Assembly: GCA_011605715.1 (NCBI GenBank)
Contig: JAAOZO010000062.1
Span: 1-7,644 of the forward strand
Direction of reading: 5' to 3'
Length of the DNA stretch: 7,644 nt
Origin: Nitrososphaerota archaeon
GTDB taxonomy: Archaea; Thermoproteota; EX4484-205; JAAOZO01
The position numbers and the translations under genes are program-made. Below, piece after piece: positions 1 through 5,406 of the stretch. Position 1 is the stretch's first letter; every line of letters begins with the position of its first letter. The notes beneath the pieces are model-generated. The model was not told the origin of the DNA, did no database searches, and saw nothing but the letters and a program-made list of their open reading frames with translations.

Positions 1-46
1 CAATATCTCTAGCGTGGAGTTTTGTGATAAGTTCTAGGTCCTGCAT
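1..46 (-). CDS. 5' end of a gene cut by the contig edge, possibly enolase
   Basis: An ATG at 46 opens a minus-strand frame that runs off the window after 15 codons, MQDLELITKLHARDI. An in-frame TAG lies three codons upstream, so the ATG is the earliest ATG available. From memory, archaeal enolases begin with a short lead followed by I-x(4)-A-R-x-I/V and then [IL]DSRGNPT; Ile7, Ala12, Arg13 and Ile15 here fall in the same register and at the same distance from the start. A promoter-like element precedes it (77-91), and AGGG sits 4 nt before the ATG. Enolase would convert 2-phosphoglycerate to phosphoenolpyruvate in the cytoplasm. Fifteen residues are too few for a firm call: the fragment could belong to another protein or be a chance ORF. 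It lies about 240 bp beyond the end of the transporter operon, in the same direction, and is probably a separate transcription unit. Confidence 0.35.
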   Translation of the reverse strand, partial: MQDLELITKLHARDI

Positions 47-53
47 TTGACCC

Positions 54-91
54 TATATTCTCTTGGCTGTAGTTAGATTTTAAGCGTTTCG
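54..91 (-). promoter_or_regulatory. Possible archaeal promoter (BRE/TATA) for the left-edge gene
   Basis: On the minus strand CTTAAAAT (84-77) is preceded by the purine-rich CGAAACG (91-85). This resembles a TATA box with a TFB recognition element. A start site about 26 nt downstream of the TATA centre would fall near 54-57, leaving a leader of about 10 nt before the ATG at 46. This is pattern matching in AT-rich DNA and is supported only by its fit to the candidate start codon. Confidence 0.3.
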
Positions 92-215
92 CTGTTGAAG
101 CTAAAAGTCACAAGTTTTGAAGAAGTAATATTCACCTATCAGTATAGCATTGTAGAGTTATCTTAACCTCTCAAGAAAAAGTAAAAGATATAAGAGTATT
201 CCCTTTATACTTCGT

Positions 216-269
216 GTTATTTTTAAAAATAACCAAACAAAGAGATGCCTGCTTCCTTCTTACGAGGCA
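216..269 (-). terminator. Possible transcription terminator of the transporter operon
   Basis: Sixteen bases past the TAA of the URO-D-like gene, the minus strand has a weak stem (TGCCT at 269-265 with AGGCA at 250-246, 14-nt loop). T-rich DNA follows, ending in a run of five T (224-220). Archaeal termination often occurs at such T runs, with or without a stem. The T run is one half of an 18-bp perfect palindrome, GTTATTTTTAAAAATAAC (216-233). The position between two same-strand transcription units fits termination, but the stem is too weak for this to be certain. Confidence 0.3.
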
Positions 270-284
270 AAGATAAGCTGATTT

Positions 285-1373
285 TTAAAGTTCCTTTTCT
301 GAAAAATCCTCTATTGCCGACATTATTGCTTCAAACCCTCTTTTGAAAAAAAGTTCTGTGGTCTTATCCTTAATACCATACAATCCCATTTCTGTAAATC
401 CTATTACTAGAGGATTACCAACATCGCTTTTCAGTAAACTTATTGTATATTGCTTCGTTTTTTCAGGACCCTGATAAAAAACAGTCTCAGGAAAGTTCAG
501 CCATATGACTACATTTGAACCCCATGCAGCTCTTGCTTCCGTTATAGAAAGGTTACCAACAGGTAGCGGAGTAAAGGCTTCAACAACATCTACTTCAGTC
601 TCGGCTATAACCTCTTTGAAAGCTTTTAAATTCAAAGCATGAGCATGTATTGAACATATCTTTCCCTTGTTTTTAAGTTGCGGCACATAACGCTTATAAA
701 ACGGAAGGCAATAAGTTCGAAACTCATTTGGACCATACAATCCGCTTAATTCACCCAAAGATACAAAATCAGCAGGTGAATTTACAACTATAGGCCAAGC
801 CCTCTCGTTGTAGCGTTCTAAAGCATCTAACAGTTTACGAAAATCGTTAAAATTAACACGTTGTTCTAGTGCCCATTTAATTTGTCCAAAGTAATCGAAA
901 GAAGTTTCGCTTAACAAATCATATGGCGGTCCAATTCCTTCTCCACGTACTATTCCATCGTTTCCGTAATCCCTAACCGCGTTAAGAAAATCCTCGTAAT
1001 TATCGTGGAAAACAGTGTTGTCTAGCATATAAATAACCGGCTCATAGTCTTTTTTATCTTTAATCATTCTTTCTACGTATATTGCTCCACCGTCGGCAAT
1101 TCTTCCAACATATATTTTACGAGAAGTCGAAACATTTCCTACAGGCGTTTTATAGATAGTGTACTCTATACCGTTTTGAATCCAGTGCTCAGTTCTTACA
1201 TCTGGGGTCTCGGTCCAGTACAAAGGATGGCGATGGCAAAGACCCATTCCTCTATTTCGGAGTTTTCTTTCAAAGGTACCTCTAGGTATAAGGTTGTCAT
1301 ACGGTGCAAATGGAATAACCTCAGCAGACTTCTTGTAGAGTACCTTCATAATGCTTTCTCGAAAAGATTTCAT
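285..1373 (-). CDS. Uroporphyrinogen decarboxylase (URO-D) superfamily protein, methyltransferase-like, last gene of the operon
   Basis: The 362-residue soluble protein has no signal peptide or membrane segment. Its plan matches the URO-D/MtaA-type TIM-barrel superfamily, which contains HemE and the cobamide:CoM methyltransferases MtaA, MtbA and MtsA. Visible landmarks are an Arg-rich N-terminal segment (about 31-46), a GIGPPYDLL glycine/proline loop (146-154), a strand ending in SIHAH (241-245), VVEAFTP (263-269), WLNFPE (291-296) and GFTEMG (325-330). In methyltransferase members a His-x-Cys plus a later Cys bind zinc and activate the thiol. Here the motif is H243-A-H245, and Glu328 lies near the place of the later Cys. 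True HemE active-site sequences are not recognisable, so heme synthesis is unlikely. The ATG at 1373 is used because no other in-frame start fits; AGGTG at 1391-1387 is a rather distant ribosome site (13 nt). The gene starts 21 nt after the DppC-type permease, so it is probably co-transcribed with the transporter. Superfamily assignment is fairly sure; substrate and reaction are unknown. Confidence 0.8.
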   Translation of the reverse strand: MKSFRESIMKVLYKKSAEVIPFAPYDNLIPRGTFERKLRNRGMGLCHRHPLYWTETPDVRTEHWIQNGIEYTIYKTPVGNVSTSRKIYVGRIADGGAIYVERMIKDKKDYEPVIYMLDNTVFHDNYEDFLNAVRDYGNDGIVRGEGIGPPYDLLSETSFDYFGQIKWALEQRVNFNDFRKLLDALERYNERAWPIVVNSPADFVSLGELSGLYGPNEFRTYCLPFYKRYVPQLKNKGKICSIHAHALNLKAFKEVIAETEVDVVEAFTPLPVGNLSITEARAAWGSNVVIWLNFPETVFYQGPEKTKQYTISLLKSDVGNPLVIGFTEMGLYGIKDKTTELFFKRGFEAIMSAIEDFSEKEL

Positions 1374-1376
1374 AGT

Positions 1377-1388
1377 TGCAACGTTGCA
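1377..1388. repeat. 12-bp perfect palindrome in the gap before the URO-D-like gene
   Basis: TGCAACGTTGCA is a perfect palindrome and also contains part of a tandem GTTGCA repeat (1375-1380 and 1383-1388). It fills most of the 21-nt gap between the permease stop and the ATG at 1373 and overlaps the end of the AGGTG ribosome site. It could tune translation of the last gene or bind a protein, or it may be chance. Confidence 0.5.
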
Positions 1389-1394
1389 CCTATT

Positions 1395-2291
1395 TTACTT
1401 TGAAACAAATTGCTTTGAAAATGCGTCTCGAATTCCATCTCCTAATAGCGCAAAACCTATTGAAACAACAGCAATTACAAGACCTGGAAAAATTGGCCAC
1501 CAAGGTGCTATAACAAGATAATCTTGCCCTGCAAAAACTTCTGAGCCCCACTCAGGTGAAGGAGGTTGCGCCCCAAGACCAAAGTAAGATAATCCTGCGT
1601 AGGTTAAAATTACTCCACCTAAGTCTAAAGTAGCATAAGTAACCATAGTTGGAAGAACATTAGGTATAACATGCCTTAATATTATCTGATAACTAGACAA
1701 GTTACTAACTTTAGCAGCTTCAACAAATCCTAAAGTTCTAATCCTAAGAGTTTCAGCTCTAGCAAGTCTAACGTATGTTGGCCACCAGGTAGCAGTAAGG
1801 GCGATTGCCGCATTCTTTACACCTGGCCCCAACACCACTGCTATTGCTATAGCCAATATTATTGATGGGAACGACAAAAAGATATCGGTAACTCGCATTA
1901 TGACTTCATCAACCGCTCCACCTATATACCCCGATAAAGTTCCTAAAACTAAGCCAATTATCATTGAGAAAATTATAACTTCAAAACTAACAAGTGCATC
2001 TGTTGGAGCAGCAGCAAGCAACCTACTGAATATGTCCCTTCCATATCTATCAGTGCCAAACAAATGCTTAGATGAAGGTGGCAACAGTGTTGAAGAGAGA
2101 TCCATTTTTATTGGGTCATACGGCAATATGTATTGCCCTAAAAGTGCAATAAGGATTGAAATAAAAAGAAAACTTATAACAATAAATAGCCCTAATAATG
2201 CTAGACGATCCTTTATAATGCTTCTAGCCACTCTTTGATAGAAGGTATTTCTTTTTGTACTTTTCTCTTTATTTTTTTGGTTATCTTTCAT
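1395..2291 (-). CDS. dppC: ABC importer permease, DppC/OppC type
   Basis: This 298-residue inner-membrane subunit forms half of the transport pore of a peptide/nickel/oligosaccharide-type importer. A charged cytoplasmic N-terminus (1-28) is followed by a first membrane helix (about 30-52). The family motif GTDRYGRD is at 79-86, and several helices lie between about 102 and 236. The EAA coupling loop, FVEAAKVSNLSSYQIILRHV, is at 189-208 and should contact an ATPase subunit. GLGAQPPSPEWG (238-249) and FALLGDGIRDAF (280-291) are typical C-terminal DppC motifs, and the length is normal. The ATG at 2291 lies 6 nt after the DppB-type stop; the ribosome site is weak (GAGTGATGAG overlapping the upstream stop), which suggests translational coupling. 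Substrate cannot be read from the sequence. Confidence 0.95.
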   Translation of the reverse strand: MKDNQKNKEKSTKRNTFYQRVARSIIKDRLALLGLFIVISFLFISILIALLGQYILPYDPIKMDLSSTLLPPSSKHLFGTDRYGRDIFSRLLAAAPTDALVSFEVIIFSMIIGLVLGTLSGYIGGAVDEVIMRVTDIFLSFPSIILAIAIAVVLGPGVKNAAIALTATWWPTYVRLARAETLRIRTLGFVEAAKVSNLSSYQIILRHVIPNVLPTMVTYATLDLGGVILTYAGLSYFGLGAQPPSPEWGSEVFAGQDYLVIAPWWPIFPGLVIAVVSIGFALLGDGIRDAFSKQFVSK

Positions 2292-2297
2292 GGCTCA

Positions 2298-3311
2298 TCA
2301 CTCAAGGGTAATTCTAGGATCAAGAAGCGCATAAAGAACATCCGCTATAAAGTTCATTGCAACGATTATTAAAGTAAATAAGAAGGTTGTTCCCATTATA
2401 GCAGGTATGTTGAACATAAGTAACGCCTGTGTAGTATATCTACCCATTCCTGGTAATGAAAATATATTTTCAATGAATAAACTCCCACCTAAAAACCATG
2501 CTGTTAAAAGAGCAAGCATAGTTACAGTGGGTATCAGCGCGTTTCTTAAGCTATGCTTGTAAAAAACCTTATTTCTGTCTAACCCTTTTACTTTTGCTGT
2601 TTTTATGTATTCCATCTCTAAAACTTCTATCATAGACGACCTTACTAACCTAGTTATTATCCCAAACGAAGACAGTGCTAGAGTAAGAGATGGTAGTAAC
2701 ATGTGGTATAGATTGTCAAAAAATGCATTTATGTTGCCTGTTAACAGAGCATCAACCATTATTAAACCAGTTATCGTTGGTGGTCTTGCAACGTTTAAAG
2801 ATAACTGACCAGACGTTGGAAATATTTTCAACCAGTAACCTAAAACAAGAAGTATGACAAGAGCTACAACAAAAATTGGAATAGAAGTGCTAATTAAATA
2901 ACTGAGCCTAACAAGATTATCCCACGCTTTTCCTCTGTGAGTTGCTGATAAAACACCTAAGGGTATACCTATAATCATCGAAAATATAAGACTTAAAACA
3001 GTTAGTTCTATTGTAACAGGTAAATACATACCTATTTCTGTAAGTATTGGAATTGAGCTATATGGGTCTATACCCCAGTCTCCAGTAAATAAACCAAGAA
3101 CGTAGTAAAAGTACTGCATGTAAATTGGTTCATCAAAGTGGTACTTCTTCATCAAAGCTTTTAACAAATCAGGATTGGGCTTTGGTCCAATCCAAGCTCT
3201 TGCTGGGTTCGGTACTACAACACGAGAAATGAGAAACGTAAGAGTAGTCACACCAATAAGTACAAACATAGACATAAGAAACCTTCTTAAGATAAATGTT
3301 GATACGGCCAT
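2298..3311 (-). CDS. dppB: ABC importer permease, DppB/OppB type
   Basis: This 337-residue membrane protein pairs with the DppC-type subunit to form the pore. It has the usual DppB layout: an N-terminal helix (about 10-30), a large extracellular region that includes YHFDEPIYMQYFYYVLGLFT (57-76), a helix cluster from about 100 to 160, and an EAA loop around 234-260 with AKVKGLDRNKVFYKHSLRNA (239-258). FIENIFSLPGMGRY (279-292) and a C-terminal LLDPRI (329-334) are also present. Both termini look complete. The ATG at 3311 is set by AAGGTGAG (3325-3318), 6-7 nt upstream; this ribosome site contains the TGA stop of the preceding ATPase gene, so translation of the two is likely coupled. The transported compound is not identifiable from the permease. 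Confidence 0.95.
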   Translation of the reverse strand: MAVSTFILRRFLMSMFVLIGVTTLTFLISRVVVPNPARAWIGPKPNPDLLKALMKKYHFDEPIYMQYFYYVLGLFTGDWGIDPYSSIPILTEIGMYLPVTIELTVLSLIFSMIIGIPLGVLSATHRGKAWDNLVRLSYLISTSIPIFVVALVILLVLGYWLKIFPTSGQLSLNVARPPTITGLIMVDALLTGNINAFFDNLYHMLLPSLTLALSSFGIITRLVRSSMIEVLEMEYIKTAKVKGLDRNKVFYKHSLRNALIPTVTMLALLTAWFLGGSLFIENIFSLPGMGRYTTQALLMFNIPAIMGTTFLFTLIIVAMNFIADVLYALLDPRITLE

Positions 3312-3317
3312 TTTTGT

Positions 3318-3325
3318 CTCACCTT
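3318..3325 (-). promoter_or_regulatory. Ribosome binding site AAGGTGAG overlapping the upstream stop codon
   Basis: AAGGTGAG precedes the DppB-type ATG. The TGA within it (3321-3319) is the stop codon of the DppF-type gene. GGTGA is complementary to the archaeal 16S 3' end (UCACC). Confidence 0.7.
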
Positions 3326-4278
3326 TTATTAAATAGGTGGCAAGCTACCCAGTGAGTTTCACTAATTTTTTCTAGTTTTGGAGAAATTTTTTTACAAATT
3401 TCCATAGCATATGGACACCTTGGATGGAATCTGCAACCAGAAGGAGGATTAATAAGGCTTGGTACTTCTCCAAAGTCTTTTACTGTTATTCTATTTTCTG
3501 GATTTGGATGTGGTACGCATGCTGAAAGCAACTTTGTATATGGATGAAGCGGATTGTTGATTAAATCATCTACAGCTCCAATTTCAACTAGCTGGCCAGC
3601 ATAAATAACTGCAACTCTATCGCTGACGTAGTTAACTACGTTTACGTTATGAGAAATGAAAAGATAAGTTAATCCAAACTCTTCCTGAAGTTTAATTAGT
3701 AAGTTAAGTAGTTGTGCTTGAATCGAAACATCTAGAGCGCTAGTTGGCTCATCTAGTACTATGAACTTAGGCTTTTTTATTAAAGCTCTTGCTATTGCAA
3801 CTCTTTGCTTTTGACCACCGCTTAGCTCGAAAGGATACCTATTCATTATTTCTTCAGACAATCCAACCCTATTTAACATTTCTATCACACTTTTTTTAAC
3901 TTCCTCTTTTGACATCTTTTCATTAAGCAATGGCTCTGAAACAATATCTTTTACTTGTAGCATTGGATCAAGTGAAGAATCTGGATCTTGAAAAACAGCT
4001 TGTACCTCAAGCTTGTTAAGTTTTCGTAGCTTGAATAAATCTTCTCCCATAAAAGTTACCTTGCCTGAATTTGGTTTAATTAGTCCCAAAAGTATTCGAG
4101 CTAATGTTGTTTTTCCTGATCCACTTTCGCCAACGATTCCTAGCGTTTCTCCCTTAAGTACAGAAAAACTTACGTTGTCTAGTACTCTCATGAATTTTCT
4201 TTTTCTAGACAAAACCTCGATTAAACCTCGGCTTAAAGGAAAGTCTTTTGTTAAGTTCGTTACTTCTACTAAATTCAA
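3319..4278 (-). CDS. dppF: ABC importer ATPase, DppF/OppF type
   Basis: This cytoplasmic nucleotide-binding subunit powers the importer with the DppD-type partner. Residues counted from the TTG at 4278 (319 aa): Walker A GESGSGKT 50-57, Q-loop Gln97, signature LSGGQ 152-156, Walker B FIVLDEP 172-178, D-loop SALD 180-183 and switch His210, so the site looks catalytically intact. The C-terminal oligopeptide-transporter domain has CRFHPRCP and four cysteines (282, 288, 295, 313), the pattern that binds a [4Fe-4S] cluster in characterised Dpp ATPases. The frame is also open from GTG codons at 4290 and 4287. I prefer TTG 4278 because GGTGA (4288-4284) lies 5 nt before it, matching the spacing at the binding-protein gene, while nothing suitable precedes GTG 4290. 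The protein then starts MNLVEVTNLTKDF, normal for the family. The four-residue difference does not affect function. Confidence 0.93.
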   Translation of the reverse strand: MNLVEVTNLTKDFPLSRGLIEVLSRKRKFMRVLDNVSFSVLKGETLGIVGESGSGKTTLARILLGLIKPNSGKVTFMGEDLFKLRKLNKLEVQAVFQDPDSSLDPMLQVKDIVSEPLLNEKMSKEEVKKSVIEMLNRVGLSEEIMNRYPFELSGGQKQRVAIARALIKKPKFIVLDEPTSALDVSIQAQLLNLLIKLQEEFGLTYLFISHNVNVVNYVSDRVAVIYAGQLVEIGAVDDLINNPLHPYTKLLSACVPHPNPENRITVKDFGEVPSLINPPSGCRFHPRCPYAMEICKKISPKLEKISETHWVACHLFNKR

Positions 4279-4283
4279 TCTTT

Positions 4284-4290
4284 TCACCAC
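4284..4290 (-). promoter_or_regulatory. Ribosome binding site GTGGTGA deciding the DppF-type start
   Basis: GTGGTGA contains two potential GTG starts, but its GGTGA core sits 5 nt before TTG 4278. The arrangement GGTGA-AAAGA-TTG parallels GGTGA-AAAGG-ATG at the binding-protein gene. The two GTGs are therefore better read as part of the ribosome site. Confidence 0.5.
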
Positions 4291-4293
4291 TTT

Positions 4294-5385
4294 CTACTTA
4301 TAAAGAAAGCACGCAACTTTGTGATTTTCCTTTACTTCTAACAGTTGTGGTTTAGTACTGTAACATTCAGGCTTTGCCTGGTCACACCTTGGAGCAAATG
4401 GACAACCGAGAGGTAAAGAAGTTAAATCCGGAACTTCTCCTTTAATTGAGAATAATTTGTTTGTTCGTTTATTTCCCTGAGGAAAGGACTTTAGCAGAGC
4501 TGTTGTGTAAGGATGTAGGGGGTCTCTAAATAAATCATAAACAGATGCCTCCTCCACTAAGGAGCCTGCATACATTACACCTACACGATTACTGACATTA
4601 GCGGCTACGGCTAAGTCGTGAGTAATAAAAAGAATGGAAGTTGAATACTGCTCTACCAAGTTCTTCATGAGATTAAGTATTTGAGCCTGTGTAGTTACAT
4701 CTAGCGCGCTTGTAGGTTCATCGGCAATTAGAAACTCTGGTCTTAAGGAGAGAGCCATAGCTATCATTATTCTCTGACGCATACCACCACTAAGCTCATG
4801 TGGATAAGAATTAGCCACTCGCTCTGGATCAGAAATGCGTACACTTTTAAGAACCTCTACTACTTCTGACATGATTTCATCACTTTTCCAGCTTCTAGGA
4901 CTTCTTTTTGCTTTTTTCGGCATTACATCCCAAGCACTTTTAAAACCTTGTTTTTCAGTAGGGCCATAGTTGTAGATTTCTTGAAGGTTTAAACTTTCAT
5001 TTCCTCTTTGCACTCTAACTTGTATTGCTTCGGCCACTTGATCTCCTACCTTGAACACAGGGTTAAGAGAGTTTAAAGGAGATTGAAATATCATAAATAT
5101 TCCAGTACCTCTAATTTTTCTTAAATCATCATCAGATAAATGGTTAATAGAAAAATCTTTAAAAAAAATATTACCAGAAGTTATACGGGCTGGAGGCGTT
5201 GGAAGAAGTCCGCTAATACTAAGTCCTAGCGTACTTTTGCCGCAGCCACTCTCGCCCACCAGCCCATATACTTCTCCTCGCAGTATAGACAAAGAAACTC
5301 CGTTTAAGGCCTTTACTTGTCCATAAATTGTGTTATACGTCACTTCCAGTTTATCTACAGATACTGTTGGGTGAGCCTTCTGCAT
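4294..5385 (-). CDS. dppD: ABC importer ATPase, DppD/OppD type, with an internal insertion
   Basis: This 363-residue cytoplasmic ATPase has Walker A GESGCGKS 44-51, Q-loop Gln101, signature LSGGM 198-202 (the usual DppD variant), Walker B FLIADEP 218-224, SALD 226-229 and switch His256. The C-terminal domain carries CPFAPRC and four cysteines (328, 334, 341, 359), consistent with an iron-sulfur site as known in Dpp ATPases. The distance from Q-loop to signature is 97 residues against 55 in the neighbouring DppF-type subunit. The extra 40 or so residues fall at about 124-165, are basic and polar, and include GPTEKQGFKSAWDV and KKAKRSPRSW. This accounts for its greater length than the usual 320-330. 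The ATG at 5385 is the only reasonable start; GGAGAGGGA (5404-5396) lies 10-15 nt upstream. The gene begins 21 nt after the binding-protein stop. Confidence 0.94.
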   Translation of the reverse strand: MQKAHPTVSVDKLEVTYNTIYGQVKALNGVSLSILRGEVYGLVGESGCGKSTLGLSISGLLPTPPARITSGNIFFKDFSINHLSDDDLRKIRGTGIFMIFQSPLNSLNPVFKVGDQVAEAIQVRVQRGNESLNLQEIYNYGPTEKQGFKSAWDVMPKKAKRSPRSWKSDEIMSEVVEVLKSVRISDPERVANSYPHELSGGMRQRIMIAMALSLRPEFLIADEPTSALDVTTQAQILNLMKNLVEQYSTSILFITHDLAVAANVSNRVGVMYAGSLVEEASVYDLFRDPLHPYTTALLKSFPQGNKRTNKLFSIKGEVPDLTSLPLGCPFAPRCDQAKPECYSTKPQLLEVKENHKVACFLYK

Positions 5386-5406
5386 ACGTGTAGCGTCCCT
5401 CTCCTT

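Noticed and set aside
285..1373. Genuine heme-pathway uroporphyrinogen decarboxylase (HemE)
   Set aside because: The conserved HemE active-site sequences are not visible, there are no heme-synthesis neighbours, and the motifs fit the methyltransferase-like side of the superfamily better.
1176..1403. Plus-strand open frame of 75 codons across the start of the URO-D-like gene
   Set aside because: It lies antisense to a well-supported gene, has no ribosome site that I can see, and its product has no recognisable features. It is a shadow frame, as are the others opposite the transporter genes (1900-2238, 2605-2808, 4013-4303, 6201-6422).
5161..5171. Run of eight A in the plus strand (slippery T8 followed by AAA in the gene sense) inside the DppD-type gene
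   Set aside because: It could be a frameshift or sequencing-error site, but the frame is intact and family motifs continue correctly on both sides, so no programmed or accidental frameshift is needed.
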